From positions 248,001-312,000 of the forward strand of contig JADHVO010000003.1 of the NCBI GenBank assembly GCA_016783965.1: a DNA stretch of 64,000 nucleotides, read 5' to 3'. Both the position numbers and the translations under genes were made by a program. This DNA comes from Alphaproteobacteria bacterium (GTDB taxonomy: Bacteria > Pseudomonadota > Alphaproteobacteria > Micropepsales > Micropepsaceae). The notes beneath the pieces are model-generated. The model was not told the origin of the DNA, did no database searches, and saw only the letters and a program-made list of their open reading frames with translations. Of the stretch, positions 54,168 through 63,652 are shown piece after piece; the first letter of the stretch is position 1, and each line of letters begins with the position of its first letter.

Positions 54168-55079
54168 TTATCTAAGGAATTGTCGCATTGCAGAAACAAT
54201 GTTGCTTTGCATGCCATCCATGCGCGGCCAGTCGGAGAGCTGGTTTCGGAACCAGGTGTCCTGGCGCTTGGCGTACTGGCGGGTGGCGATGACGGCCTTT
54301 TCGACCGCCTCGTCCCTCGTCAAGACGCCGTTGTGCCAGTCGAGCAACTCGCGGCGGCCGATGATGCGGGCGGCGGGCAGCGCAGGGTCGAGATCTTCCA
54401 ACGCGAGCGCCTCTTCCATCGCGCCGGCGGCGACCATGGCGCGGAAACGGTCGTCGATGCGCTGCCATAGAACCTCGCGCGGGACGTCGATGACGAAGGC
54501 CGCGAGCCTGAGACCGTCGAGCACCGGCTTGCCCTCGTTCTTCTGCCAGAAGGCGAGGCTCCGGCCGGAGGCTTCGAGCACCTCCCACGCCCGCAGCATG
54601 CGCTGGCTGTCGCCGGGGTTGAGCTGCGCGCCCATCTCGGCATCGCGCGCGGCGAGGCGGGCGTGGAATTCCGCGTTGCCGATCTCGGCGAGAAGGCTGC
54701 GTGTCACCTCGCGCACACCGCTGGGCACTTCGGGAATTTCCGAGAGGCCGTCGGTGAGGGCGCGGAAATAAAGGCCGGTGCCGCCGACGAAGATCGGAAT
54801 GCGGTGTACCGCACGCACCTCGTGCAGCGCATGGCCGGCGTCCTGCTGATACCTACCCGTGGAATAGGGCTCGCGTGCGGGAACATGCCCGTAGAGCAGA
54901 TGCGGGACGCGGGCTGTGTCGACGTCGGACGGACGCGCCGTCAGGATGCGCGGCTCGCGATAGACCTGCATGGAATCCGCGTTGACGATAATGCCGCCGA
55001 CGGCTTCGGCCAGTTCCAGGGCGGCTTGCGACTTGCCGCTGGTGGTGGGGCCTGCGATAAGAATGGCGTCGACGGACAC
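54168..55079 (-). CDS. miaA: tRNA dimethylallyltransferase
   Basis: This roughly 303-aa enzyme adds a dimethylallyl group to A37 of tRNAs reading UNN codons. Motifs: P-loop LIAGPTTSGKSQAAL, NADSMQVYREPRILTARPS, FVGGTGLYFRALTDGLSEIP and the C-terminal ATRQYAKRQDTWFRNQ. I use the GTG at 55079, which gives the usual short N-terminus before the P-loop; a GTG at 55118 would overlap the divergent gene by 25 bases. MiaA loss affects leader-peptide attenuation in enteric bacteria, which makes its position next to the ilv attenuator worth noting. Confidence 0.94.
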   Translation of the reverse strand: MSVDAILIAGPTTSGKSQAALELAEAVGGIIVNADSMQVYREPRILTARPSDVDTARVPHLLYGHVPAREPYSTGRYQQDAGHALHEVRAVHRIPIFVGGTGLYFRALTDGLSEIPEVPSGVREVTRSLLAEIGNAEFHARLAARDAEMGAQLNPGDSQRMLRAWEVLEASGRSLAFWQKNEGKPVLDGLRLAAFVIDVPREVLWQRIDDRFRAMVAAGAMEEALALEDLDPALPAARIIGRRELLDWHNGVLTRDEAVEKAVIATRQYAKRQDTWFRNQLSDWPRMDGMQSNIVSAMRQFLR

Positions 55080-55093
55080 GGGGTGCGGTTTCG

Positions 55094-55342
55094 ATGAGCG
55101 ACCACTCAGAAATGGCACGCTTCGAGGCGCTCGCGGAAGAGGCCATGAGCGCGATTTACGACGCCCGCGGCATCGACATTCGCGCCGCCCACGAGGACGC
55201 GCTTTACAATATCGGCCAGGCGCTGGCGGTCGCCCGCATGCGGGGCTGGACCGAGGACATCGCGCGGCTGGCCCGGCGCGAGGCGCGCATCCAGGCGAGC
55301 TTCGACGCCCGCTTCAAGAAGAAGCGCCCGACCACGCCGTGA
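55094..55342 (+). CDS. Hypothetical 82-aa helical protein
   Basis: A small soluble protein, MSDHSEMARFEALAEEAMSA, with predicted helices and a basic tail (RFKKKRPTTP). No family recognised. Its stop overlaps the serB GTG start (GTGA), so it is cotranslated with serB; it diverges from miaA. Confidence 0.65.
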   Translation: MSDHSEMARFEALAEEAMSAIYDARGIDIRAAHEDALYNIGQALAVARMRGWTEDIARLARREARIQASFDARFKKKRPTTP

Positions 55343-56211
55343 GCGATCTTCCCTACGTCCTGTCGATCATCGGTGCTTCCAGTTATGCGGTGAAGATGCC
55401 GGCCTTCGAGGTCGGCCGCGAGCACTGGCTGTCGCCGGGGCGGGCACTGGACATTCCTTTCAACCACGATCCGGCCCAAGTGCTGGACCGCGCGCGGCGG
55501 CATTTCGCGGGGCAGCCGGTGGACGTGAACGTCGTGAAGACCGCGAACCGGCGCAAGAGACTGCTGATCGCCGACATGGATTCGACCATCATCAATGTCG
55601 AATGCCTGGACGAGCTGGCGGACATGGCGGGGCTGAAGCCCGTCATCGCCGCGATCACCGAGCGGGCGATGCGGGGGGAGATCGCGTTCGAGGACGCGCT
55701 GCGCGAACGCGTTGCGATGCTGAAGGGGCTAGAGCTCGCAGCGCTGGAGAAAGTCTACGAGGAGCGCATCCGGCTCAATCCGGGTGCCAAGACGCTGCTC
55801 GCCACCATGCGCAAGCGCGGCGCCCACACGCTGCTGGTGTCGGGCGGCTTCCGCTATTTCACGGCACGGGTTGCCGAGGCCGCGGGATTTCACGGCGACC
55901 AGGCGAACGAGTTGCTGGATGACGGCGCAATGCTTACCGGCGCGGTCGCCGATCCCATCCTGGGCCGCGAGGCGAAGCTCGCAGCATTGGAGAAGGCCGT
56001 CGTCGATCTCGGCATTGCGGCAGATGACGCGCTGGCGGTGGGCGACGGGGCCAACGATCTGGCGATGCTCCAACACGCGGGATTGGGCGTCGCGTATTAC
56101 GCCAAGCCTCTGGTCGCGGCCGCGGCCGGCGCCAGCATCCAGCATGGCGACCTGAGCGGCCTGCTGTACTTGCAGGGCTATTCGGACAGCGAGATCGTGC
56201 GTCTCGACTAA
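55339..56211 (+). CDS. serB: Phosphoserine phosphatase
   Basis: This 290-aa HAD-family enzyme makes serine from phosphoserine. Motif I is LLIADMDSTIINVECLDELA (DxDST), motif II SGGFRYFT, motif III/IV AVGDGANDLAML; about 75 N-terminal residues form an ACT-like extension. The GTG start overlaps the upstream small gene. The stop interlocks with the converging protease gene (4-base overlap). Confidence 0.95.
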   Translation: MSDLPYVLSIIGASSYAVKMPAFEVGREHWLSPGRALDIPFNHDPAQVLDRARRHFAGQPVDVNVVKTANRRKRLLIADMDSTIINVECLDELADMAGLKPVIAAITERAMRGEIAFEDALRERVAMLKGLELAALEKVYEERIRLNPGAKTLLATMRKRGAHTLLVSGGFRYFTARVAEAAGFHGDQANELLDDGAMLTGAVADPILGREAKLAALEKAVVDLGIAADDALAVGDGANDLAMLQHAGLGVAYYAKPLVAAAAGASIQHGDLSGLLYLQGYSDSEIVRLD

Positions 56212-57701
56212 CTGAGCCTCACCGCGACGTAGGTCGTGTCGCTGCCGCGGCGGATCAGGAGTGCAACGACCTTCTTTCCCACCTTGCGCGCGAAGTCGAG
56301 GTGCCTGGCGACGTCTTCCGGCGTCTTCACGGGGTTGCCCTGGACCGTCACGATCACGTCGCCTGGGTGGATGTTCTTCTCGCCCGCCGGGCTTTCGGCG
56401 ACGACGTCCGTCACCAGAACGCCCTGCACATTGCCGGGAATGTGATACTGGCCGCGCGCATTGGCATCGAGCGCACCAAGCGACAGGCCGAGGGTCGCGA
56501 GCTTCGGCGCCGGCGCGGGCTTTCCGCCCGGGGCCGGCGGTGCGCCCGGCTCGTTGAGGCGCAGCACGGTCAGGTGCACCGTCAGCTTCTTGCCATTGCG
56601 ATAGAGATCGACGGCCACTGTCTTGTTGATCGGCGTATCGGCAACCAGCCGGCTCAGGGCGCGCGAGTCCGGCACCGGCTTGCCGTCGAACGCAACGACG
56701 AAATCGCCGTTCTGCATGCCGCCCTTCGCCGCCGGTCCGTTGGGCGTGACGTCGGCGATCAGCGCGCCGTGCGTGCCGGGCAGGCCGAGGCCCTCGGCAA
56801 TGTCGTCGGTTACCTGCTGGATGCGCACGCCGACCCAGCCACGCCGCGCGCCGCCATACTGGCGAAGCTGCGCCATCACCTCGCGCACGAGGTTCGACGG
56901 GATCGAGAACGCGATGCCGACAGAGCCGCCCGAGGGCGAATAGATTGCCGAGTTCACCCCGACGACGTTGCCGTCCATGTCGAACAGCGGTCCGCCCGAG
57001 TTGCCGCGGTTGATCGGCGCGTCGGTCTGGATGAAGTCGTCATACGGCCCGCTCTCGATGTCGCGGTTGCGCGCCGATACGATGCCGGCGGTCACCGTCG
57101 AGCCGAGGCCGAAAGGGTTGCCGATCGCGATCACCCAGTTGCCGATGCGGGCCGTGTCGCTGTCCGCAAATTTGGCGAACTGCAGCGGCTTGGGCGGGTT
57201 CACTTTCAGGAGCGCGAGATCGGTCTTCTCGTCACGTCCGATCAGCTTGGCGGGCAGCGTGCGGCCATCGTTCAGCGTGACCGAGATCTGGTCGGCCACC
57301 GCGCCGCCTTCGGCCACCACGTGATTGTTGGTCACGATATAACCGGACGGATCGATGATGAAACCCGAGCCCAGCGAGGTGACATGGCGCGGCAGGTTGC
57401 GGCCCTGCCCGAGAAAATCCTTGAACAGGTCGGCGAGCGGCGAACCCGGCGGGATGTTCGGCAGGCCCTGGTTGCCGCCGGCGGGCTTCAGCGTCTGGGT
57501 CGTCGCGATGTTCACCACCGTCGGCAGCAGGCGATCAGCGAGATCGGCGAAGCTCGCGGGCGCGCCATGGACCGGCGTGACTGGCGCGGCGGTCGTGATG
57601 GGTTTCGAGGGCGGTGGAGCTGCCGGCTTGGACGGCGCGGCAAGCGCGGGCGTCAGGAGAAGAAGCGAGAGGCTGGCGGGCAGGAGCCAACGGGCGTGCA
57701 T
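56208..57701 (-). CDS. DegP/HtrA-type periplasmic serine protease
   Basis: This roughly 497-aa protease has a signal peptide (MHARWLLPASLSLLLL), a Pro/Ala-rich spacer, a trypsin-like domain with complete triad (His in VTNNHVVAEG, Asp in KTDLALLKV, Ser in INRGNSGGPLFD) and two PDZ domains (about 270-360 and 400-490). It degrades or refolds damaged envelope proteins. An upstream start at 57770 is less likely because it would bury the signal peptide. It runs 110 bases beyond hflC on the same strand. Confidence 0.94.
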   Translation of the reverse strand: MHARWLLPASLSLLLLTPALAAPSKPAAPPPSKPITTAAPVTPVHGAPASFADLADRLLPTVVNIATTQTLKPAGGNQGLPNIPPGSPLADLFKDFLGQGRNLPRHVTSLGSGFIIDPSGYIVTNNHVVAEGGAVADQISVTLNDGRTLPAKLIGRDEKTDLALLKVNPPKPLQFAKFADSDTARIGNWVIAIGNPFGLGSTVTAGIVSARNRDIESGPYDDFIQTDAPINRGNSGGPLFDMDGNVVGVNSAIYSPSGGSVGIAFSIPSNLVREVMAQLRQYGGARRGWVGVRIQQVTDDIAEGLGLPGTHGALIADVTPNGPAAKGGMQNGDFVVAFDGKPVPDSRALSRLVADTPINKTVAVDLYRNGKKLTVHLTVLRLNEPGAPPAPGGKPAPAPKLATLGLSLGALDANARGQYHIPGNVQGVLVTDVVAESPAGEKNIHPGDVIVTVQGNPVKTPEDVARHLDFARKVGKKVVALLIRRGSDTTYVAVRLS

Positions 57702-57811
57702 GCGGGCAGGAACCTTGAGAGGCGCAGTGGGTTGCTGGGGTAATCCTTTGCGCCCCGAAAGTGAAGCCAATAAGGCGTAATGCGGCTCACGGGACGGTGT
57801 TCCTGCCGCAC

Positions 57812-58684
57812 CTACTTTCCGGCGCCCGGGCCCTTACCGAAGTATTTGAGGAAATCGCTGTCGGGCGACAACACAACCGTCGTGCCGCTGCCGAGCGCGT
57901 CCTGGTAGGCCTGCATCGAGCGGTAGAAGGCGAAGAACTCCGGATCCTGGTTGAACGCCCCGCCCAGGATGCGCGTCTTTTCCGCGTCGCCCTCGCCGCG
58001 CAGGATTTCGGACTCGCGGGTGGCCTCGGCGGTCAGCACGGTCACCTCGCGATCGGCGCGGGCGCGGATGCGCTGGGCCGTCTCGTCGCCCTCGGCACGG
58101 TATTCGGCCGCTTCGCGCTCGCGCTCCTTCTGCATCCGGGCGTAGATCGCGTCGCTGTTCGCCTGCGGCAGGTCGGCGTGGCGGATGCGCACGTCGACGA
58201 TCTTGATCCCGAAGCCCTCGACGTCCTGGTTCATGTCGTCGCGGATGTCGAGCATCAGCTGTGCGCGCTTGGCGGAGAGCACGGCGGCGAAGGTCTGCGC
58301 GCCCAGCACACGGCGCACGCTGGACGACAGGATCGGCGACAGGCGGGTCAGCGCGTTGTCCTTGTCGACAAGCGATTGATAGAAGCGCAGCGGATCGACG
58401 ATGCGCCAGCGCGCGAACGCATCGACGACCATCCGTTTCTTGTCCGACGCGATCACCTCTTCGGGCAGCGCGTCGAGCAGCAGGACGCGCTTGTCGAAGA
58501 ACGTCACGCTCTGCGTCAGCGGAGTCTTGAAGTGGATGCCGGGCTCGGTGATCACGGCCTGAGGCGCGCCGAACTGGAGCACCAGCGCCTCTTCGGTCTG
58601 CTGCACAAAGTAGAAGCTCGACAGCAGCGTGATCAATAACAGGATCGCAAAGAGGCCGGCGACGACGGCGATGGCGCGGCTCAT
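57812..58684 (-). CDS. hflC: HflC, FtsH-protease modulator subunit
   Basis: This 290-aa SPFH-domain protein has one N-terminal membrane helix (about 6-24) and a typical start (YFVQQTEEALVLQFGAPQAV), then long helical segments (MQKEREREAAEYRAEGDETA). With HflK it forms the membrane cage around FtsH. Its ATG overlaps the hflK stop by 4 bases. Confidence 0.95.
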   Translation of the reverse strand: MSRAIAVVAGLFAILLLITLLSSFYFVQQTEEALVLQFGAPQAVITEPGIHFKTPLTQSVTFFDKRVLLLDALPEEVIASDKKRMVVDAFARWRIVDPLRFYQSLVDKDNALTRLSPILSSSVRRVLGAQTFAAVLSAKRAQLMLDIRDDMNQDVEGFGIKIVDVRIRHADLPQANSDAIYARMQKEREREAAEYRAEGDETAQRIRARADREVTVLTAEATRESEILRGEGDAEKTRILGGAFNQDPEFFAFYRSMQAYQDALGSGTTVVLSPDSDFLKYFGKGPGAGK

Positions 58685-59811
58685 TGCTGCGCTCCCGACT
58701 GGCCGTTCTGTTGGCGGCCGCCGGTGCTGCCGTTGAGCATGTTCGGCAGCTGGAAGTACGGCACCACGCCCTTGGCGGAATCGTCCACCACGACCTTGTT
58801 CATGTCCTTGAGGATGCCGGCCATGGTCTCGAGATAGATGCGCCGGCGCGTGACGTCGGGCGCGGCGCGATATTGCGCAAGGATCGAGAGGAAGCGCTTG
58901 GCCTGGCCCGAGGCTTCCGCGATGACCTGCTGGCGATAGGCCTCGGCATCCTGGACGATGCGCGCCGCGCTGCCGCGCGCATTCGGGATCACCTTGTTGG
59001 CGTAGCCCTCGGCCTCGTTGCGCGCCCGCTCCTGGTCGGCGCGCGCCGCCTGCACGTCGCGATAGGCGGCCAGCACGTCGCCCGGCGGATCGGCTTTCTG
59101 CATGATCACATTGGTGACGGTGATGCCCGCGCCGTAATCGTCGAGCGTCTTCTGCATCAGGTCGCGCACCTCCATCTGGATGTGCTCGCGGTCCTGGGTG
59201 AGGATCGCCTCGAACTGGCTGCGGCCGACGACTTCGCGCATCGCGCTTTCAGCCACCGCTTTCACGGTGCCTTCCGGGTCCTCGACATTGAATTGGTAGG
59301 CGCCCGCGTCCTTGACCACCCACTGCACGGTGAAGTTGATGTCGATGATGTTCTCGTCGCCCGTCAGCATGTCTGCTTCGGCCGGGATGTCCTGCCCCGC
59401 CTGGGCGTCGTCGCTGTCGGCGGTGCGATAGCCGATGGTGATCTGGCGCTGGCCGGTGACGTTGATCGTGTATGCGGTCTCGATCGGCCACGGCAGGTGA
59501 TAGTTGAGGCCGGGAGCGGTGCGCTTCATGTAAGCGCCGAAACGCAGCACGATGCCCTGCTCCGATGCGCCGACGAAATAGATGCCGCTGAGCAACCACA
59601 CGCCGACCACGATCAGCAGGATGATGATCAGGCCGGTCGAACCGAGGCCGCGTCCGGGCAGGAAGCCGCGCAGCCGGTCCTGGCTGCGGCGCAGCATCTC
59701 TTCGATATCGGGGGGACGATTGCCGCCGCCGCTGCCGCCCGATCCGGGGCGGTTCCAGGGGCCGCCATTGTTGCCCGAGCCGCTTCCACCTGACGAATTG
59801 GTCCAAGGCAT
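58681..59811 (-). CDS. hflK: HflK, FtsH-protease modulator subunit
   Basis: This roughly 376-aa SPFH protein has a Gly/Pro-rich cytoplasmic start (MPWTNSSGGSGSGNNGGPWN), one membrane helix (about 60-82; IIILLIVVGVWLLSGIYFVG), the SPFH domain (ASEQGIVLRFGAYMKRTAPG) and a helical tail ending in a Gly/Gln-rich stretch. It pairs with HflC to regulate FtsH. It diverges from mrp across a 122-base region. Confidence 0.94.
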   Translation of the reverse strand: MPWTNSSGGSGSGNNGGPWNRPGSGGSGGGNRPPDIEEMLRRSQDRLRGFLPGRGLGSTGLIIILLIVVGVWLLSGIYFVGASEQGIVLRFGAYMKRTAPGLNYHLPWPIETAYTINVTGQRQITIGYRTADSDDAQAGQDIPAEADMLTGDENIIDINFTVQWVVKDAGAYQFNVEDPEGTVKAVAESAMREVVGRSQFEAILTQDREHIQMEVRDLMQKTLDDYGAGITVTNVIMQKADPPGDVLAAYRDVQAARADQERARNEAEGYANKVIPNARGSAARIVQDAEAYRQQVIAEASGQAKRFLSILAQYRAAPDVTRRRIYLETMAGILKDMNKVVVDDSAKGVVPYFQLPNMLNGSTGGRQQNGQSGAQQ

Positions 59812-59933
59812 TTCGACCCGCGCCCTCTCCTTGGTTTCCCAAGGTTCGGCGTTTATATGAGCAACGCCGCCGGGGCGCAAACCTTGCCCCCAAGCCAACA
59901 CATTGGAGCGGCACGACGAAAGTTCAAGGACAT

Positions 59934-61034
59934 ATGGCTCACGCAACACGCGACGAGGTGCTGAGAGCGCTCGATTCGGTCATCGACCCTGTTAGCGGGC
60001 GCAGCATCGTTCAACAGGACATCGTGCAGGGCCTGGTCGTCCGCGATGGCCATATCGGCTTCGCGGTCGAGGTAGAGGCGGCGCGCGGTGCCACTGCCGA
60101 GCCGCTGCGCAAGGCGGCGGAAGATGCGGTCATGAAGCTGCCGGGCGTCCTGTCGGTCACCGCCGTGCTGACCGCGCACCAGACATCAGCGCCGAGGCAG
60201 GCGCGTCCGCATGCCCATCCGCAGCAGCCGCCCGCGCCGCAGGGTATTCCCGGCGTCGGCGCCATCATCGCGGTCGCCAGCGGCAAGGGCGGTGTCGGCA
60301 AGTCGACGGTGGCGGCCAATCTCGCCGTCGCGCTCGGTCAACTTGGACTCAAGGTCGGATTGATGGACGCGGACATCTACGGTCCTTCCGTGCCGCGCCT
60401 GTTCGACATCCGCGAGAAGCCGGCGACGCAGGGCAAGAAGATCGTTCCGATCGAGAAACACGGCATCAAGATCATGTCGCTCGGCTTCCTGCTGCGCGAG
60501 GACGAGGCCGTGGTGTGGCGCGGACCGATGGTGCAGAGCGCGCTCACACAAATGCTGAACGATACGGTGTGGGCACCGCTCGACATCCTGGTGCTCGACA
60601 TGCCGCCGGGCACGGGTGACGCCCAGCTGACGATTTCGCAGCGTGCGCCGTTGCGCGGCGCAGTCATCGTCTCGACGCCGCAGGACATCGCGCTGATCGA
60701 TGCGCGCAAGGGGCTTGCGATGTTCGCGAAGACGCAGGTGCCGGTGCTCGGCATCGTCGAGAACATGTCGACCTTCGTCTGCCCGAACTGCGGCCATGAG
60801 AGCCACATCTTCGGCCATGGAGGCGCGCGCGCGGAGGCGAAGAAGCTGGGCGTGCCGTTCCTGGGTGAAATTCCGCTGGTGCCGATCATCCGCGAGACGT
60901 CCGACGCCGGCACACCCATTGTGGTCAAGGAGCCGCACAGCAAAGAGGCAGAAGCCTTCCGCTCCGTCGCCAAAGAAGTCGCAGCCCGTGTGACCGTCGC
61001 GCCACGCAAAGCTCCGCGAATTGTGCTGGAATAG
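59934..61034 (+). CDS. mrp: Mrp/ApbC-type Fe-S cluster carrier ATPase
   Basis: This 366-aa protein has an N-terminal MIP18-like domain (about 1-85), a His/Pro-rich linker and a ParA/MinD-type P-loop ATPase: deviant Walker A VASGKGGVGKST, DADIYGPSVPRLF, LVLDMPPGTGD. The CPNC motif (FVCPNCG, about residue 285) binds the transferable Fe-S cluster. It helps mature cytosolic Fe-S proteins such as aconitase. The next gene begins 3 bases after its stop. Confidence 0.96.
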   Translation: MAHATRDEVLRALDSVIDPVSGRSIVQQDIVQGLVVRDGHIGFAVEVEAARGATAEPLRKAAEDAVMKLPGVLSVTAVLTAHQTSAPRQARPHAHPQQPPAPQGIPGVGAIIAVASGKGGVGKSTVAANLAVALGQLGLKVGLMDADIYGPSVPRLFDIREKPATQGKKIVPIEKHGIKIMSLGFLLREDEAVVWRGPMVQSALTQMLNDTVWAPLDILVLDMPPGTGDAQLTISQRAPLRGAVIVSTPQDIALIDARKGLAMFAKTQVPVLGIVENMSTFVCPNCGHESHIFGHGGARAEAKKLGVPFLGEIPLVPIIRETSDAGTPIVVKEPHSKEAEAFRSVAKEVAARVTVAPRKAPRIVLE

Positions 61035-61037
61035 GGT

Positions 61038-61655
61038 ATGGCCGCCAGCAAGCCGCAGATTCGCAGTCTCTTCGCCACGCCCGTATCGATTCACTTCCTG
61101 CCCATCGCGCAGGACGCGAACGCGACGCTGCGGCCGCTGATCATGGAGCATGTGGGCAACGGTTCGCACGGCCAGGGCTGGCGCTCCGACAACGACATCG
61201 CGTGGTGCGGCGAGCACTTGCAGACGGTGTTTCGTGTGGCGCGCGACCTGGCCGATGGCGCCACCAGCACGCGGACCGGCGGACGTGTCGCGCTGGACTG
61301 GAAGATCGAGGCCTGCGTCTGCGTGCGGCAGAAGGGCGAATATCGCGAACTCGCGGCGCGGCCGGGGGCGTTCTGGTCGGGCGTGTATTACGTCGACGAC
61401 GGCTATGCGAAATCCGACGATCCGGCGCTGGGCGGCGAGTGCGAGCTGGCCGATCCGCGCGGCGTGCTGCCCGCGATGGTGGCGCCACAATATGCGTTCC
61501 GCATACCCGGCGGACAGTCGGCCGGACAGACGGAAGTCATCAGGCCGCAATCGGGCATGATCGTGCTCTATCCGAGCTGGCTGGTGCGGGGCGAACGCCG
61601 CCATGACGGCGAGCAGGCGCGCGTGACCATCGAATTCGATATGACACCGCCCTGA
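61038..61655 (+). CDS. 2OG-Fe(II) oxygenase-like protein lacking iron ligands
   Basis: This 205-aa protein follows the putative 2OG oxygenase pattern (FATPVSIHFLPI at the start, GAFWSGVYYVDDG in the middle, GMIVLYPSWLVRGERRHDGE and RVTIEFDM at the end). In active members the segment before FWSGVYYV carries an H-x-H(P) pair and the later motif is WLPHG; here these read AARPG and WLVRG, so the iron ligands appear lost. It is probably a pseudoenzyme or a changed activity. It is coupled to mrp (3-base gap). Confidence 0.7.
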   Translation: MAASKPQIRSLFATPVSIHFLPIAQDANATLRPLIMEHVGNGSHGQGWRSDNDIAWCGEHLQTVFRVARDLADGATSTRTGGRVALDWKIEACVCVRQKGEYRELAARPGAFWSGVYYVDDGYAKSDDPALGGECELADPRGVLPAMVAPQYAFRIPGGQSAGQTEVIRPQSGMIVLYPSWLVRGERRHDGEQARVTIEFDMTPP

Positions 61656-61675
61656 GGGCGGTTGAAAGGCTTTCC

Positions 61676-62767
61676 ATGTCCCATGCCAAGCTGTTCGAAC
61701 CGCTGTCGCTTGCGCGCGGGCCTGCGATGAAAAACCGTTTCATGCTGGCGCCGCTGACCAACACGCAGAGCCATGCCGATGGCACGCTGTCCGACCAGGA
61801 ATTCCACTGGCTGACCATGCGCGCCGACGGCGGCTTTGCACTGGTGATGACCTGCGCGGCGCATGTGCAGGCCGTGGGCCAAGGCTTTCCGGGCCAGCTG
61901 GGCGTGTTCGGCGACCAGCATCTTTCCGGCCTGACGCGGCTGGCACACACCATCAAGGCAAAGGGCGCGATCGCGGCGATGCAGCTGCATCACGCGGGCA
62001 ACCGTTCGCCGAAGGATCTGGTGGGGACGCCGGTCTGCCCGTCTGATGACGAGAAGTCGGGTGCGCGGGCGCTGACGCTGAGCGAGGTTGAGCGCCTGCG
62101 GGACGATTTCATCGCCGCCGCGAAGCGCGCGCAGCGCGCCGGTTTCGACGGCGTCGAGATCCACGGCGCCCACGGCTACATCCTGGCCCAGTTCCTGTCG
62201 CCGGAGGTCAATCGGCGCGACGACCGCTACGGCGGCTCGCCCCAGAACCGCGCCCGCGTCGTGCTGGAGATCATCGACGGCGTGCGGGCACAGTGCCGCG
62301 CCGACTTCCAGCTCGGCCTGCGGCTGTCGCCGGAGCGTTTCGGGCTGAAGCTGATGGAGATCCGCGATCTCGCGGCGCGGGTGTTGCGCGAGGGCAAGCT
62401 CGACTATCTCGACATGTCGCTGTGGGACTACGGCAAGGAGCCGGTCGAGGAAGAACATCGCGGCCGCAGCCTGATGAGCTATTTCACAGAACTGCCGCGC
62501 GGCAACACGCGTCTGGGCGCCGCCGGCAAGATCACCAGCGCCAAACAGGCGGCCGAAGTCGTCGACCGCGGTTGCGATTACGTGCTGATCGGCCGCGCAG
62601 CCATCCTGCGCCACGATTTCCCTGACCGCGTGCGGCGCGATCCGCACTCCCAGTCGCCGGCGCTACCGGTTACGCGCAAGCACCTGAGCGATGAAGGCCT
62701 GAGCCCGGCCTTCATCACCTACATGAACAACTGGCCCGGCTTCGTGGCGCAGGAAGAGACGGTCTAA
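61676..62767 (+). CDS. Old Yellow Enzyme family NADH:flavin oxidoreductase
   Basis: This 363-aa FMN-binding TIM barrel reduces activated alkenes or related substrates. It starts KLFEPLSLARGPAMKNRFML and has APLTNTQS, the GFDGVEIHGAHGYILAQFLS active-site helix, SPEVNRRDDRYGGSPQNRAR and the FMN-phosphate segment DYVLIGRAAILRHDFP. AAAGG precedes the ATG. Its stop interlocks with the converging small gene (4-base overlap). Confidence 0.93.
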   Translation: MSHAKLFEPLSLARGPAMKNRFMLAPLTNTQSHADGTLSDQEFHWLTMRADGGFALVMTCAAHVQAVGQGFPGQLGVFGDQHLSGLTRLAHTIKAKGAIAAMQLHHAGNRSPKDLVGTPVCPSDDEKSGARALTLSEVERLRDDFIAAAKRAQRAGFDGVEIHGAHGYILAQFLSPEVNRRDDRYGGSPQNRARVVLEIIDGVRAQCRADFQLGLRLSPERFGLKLMEIRDLAARVLREGKLDYLDMSLWDYGKEPVEEEHRGRSLMSYFTELPRGNTRLGAAGKITSAKQAAEVVDRGCDYVLIGRAAILRHDFPDRVRRDPHSQSPALPVTRKHLSDEGLSPAFITYMNNWPGFVAQEETV

Positions 62768-63135
62768 GACCGACCGGCCGTGATCGCCATGGTCATGGTC
62801 TGGCCGTTCGGCAATTGCTCGGTCCAGGTGTCGCCGACCTTGTGATCACCCTTGATCTCGTTGCAATTCGTGGCCTTCGTTGGATCGGTAGGTGCCGGAT
62901 CGGTGACCGTGAAGCAGACGTGCGAGTCGTCCTTCCACGCATAGGTGCCCTTGATCGTCTGGGTGCCGATATGCTGCTCCCAGCTGTGGTCGGGATTGAC
63001 GAAGATGACGATCTTGGTCCCGTCAGCCATGGTCTGTGTCACGGTATTGCCATAGGCGACGGCGAACAGGTCGGCCGCGCTGGCCGCGGTCGAGACAAAA
63101 CACACGGCAACAGCCGCAAGAAAAATGCGCTTCAT
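62764..63135 (-). CDS. Small secreted protein, tandem family member 1
   Basis: This 123-aa protein has a signal peptide (MKRIFLAAVAVCFVSTAASA) and a beta-rich mature part: VAYGNTVTQTMADGTKIVIF, SWEQHIGTQTIKGTYAWKDD, two Cys (HVCFTV and ATNCNEI) and a final strand. It shares the YGNTV start, the GTxxWK/GTWEIK strand and the Cys spacing with the next two genes. No family recognised. Confidence 0.75.
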   Translation of the reverse strand: MKRIFLAAVAVCFVSTAASAADLFAVAYGNTVTQTMADGTKIVIFVNPDHSWEQHIGTQTIKGTYAWKDDSHVCFTVTDPAPTDPTKATNCNEIKGDHKVGDTWTEQLPNGQTMTMAITAGRS

Positions 63136-63254
63136 GGAAATCCCCTCGAGAAGTCGCCGGGCAAGGCGCCCGGTGAACGCGATATGGGGGTGTGGTTAAG
63201 CGACCGCAAGGCGGCGCACTAGTTTTGTGCGCCGCACCCGCTGCATATCGCGCC

Positions 63255-63635
63255 TTACTGCACGCCGGCTTTCAGCGAAAGCGTGCGGCTCTCGCCCTTC
63301 GGCGTCGTGATATTCCACGTCTCGCCCACCTTGTGCGAGGCGAGCGCCGAGAGCGGCGAGCAGTTCGGATTGGTGATGTTCGGCGGCTGGCTGCCGACGA
63401 AGGTCCGGCAGATCTGATCGCCCTTGATCTCCCAAGTGCCGCCGAACTTGTAGTCCATGCCCATGGCTGACGCCGTGACGTCGAAGGTCTTGTCGCCACG
63501 GTAATGCGTGTGGCTCTCGACCATGCCGCCGCTCACCACGACCGTGTTGCCATAGTAGCCGGCCATCACGTCGTCGGCCAGCGCCGGACTGGCGATGAAG
63601 GCGAGCGCCGACGCGGCGATCAGGACATTACGCAT
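63255..63635 (-). CDS. Small secreted protein, tandem family member 2
   Basis: This 126-aa protein has a signal peptide (MRNVLIAASALAFIASPALA) followed by DDVMAGYYGNTVVVSGGMVE, a GGTWEIKGDQICRTF strand with the first Cys, NPNCSPL with the second, and KVGETWNITTP. It is clearly paralogous to its neighbours. GGAGAGG lies 7 bases before the ATG. Confidence 0.8.
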   Translation of the reverse strand: MRNVLIAASALAFIASPALADDVMAGYYGNTVVVSGGMVESHTHYRGDKTFDVTASAMGMDYKFGGTWEIKGDQICRTFVGSQPPNITNPNCSPLSALASHKVGETWNITTPKGESRTLSLKAGVQ

Positions 63636-63652
63636 TCTGTTTCCTCTCCTGG

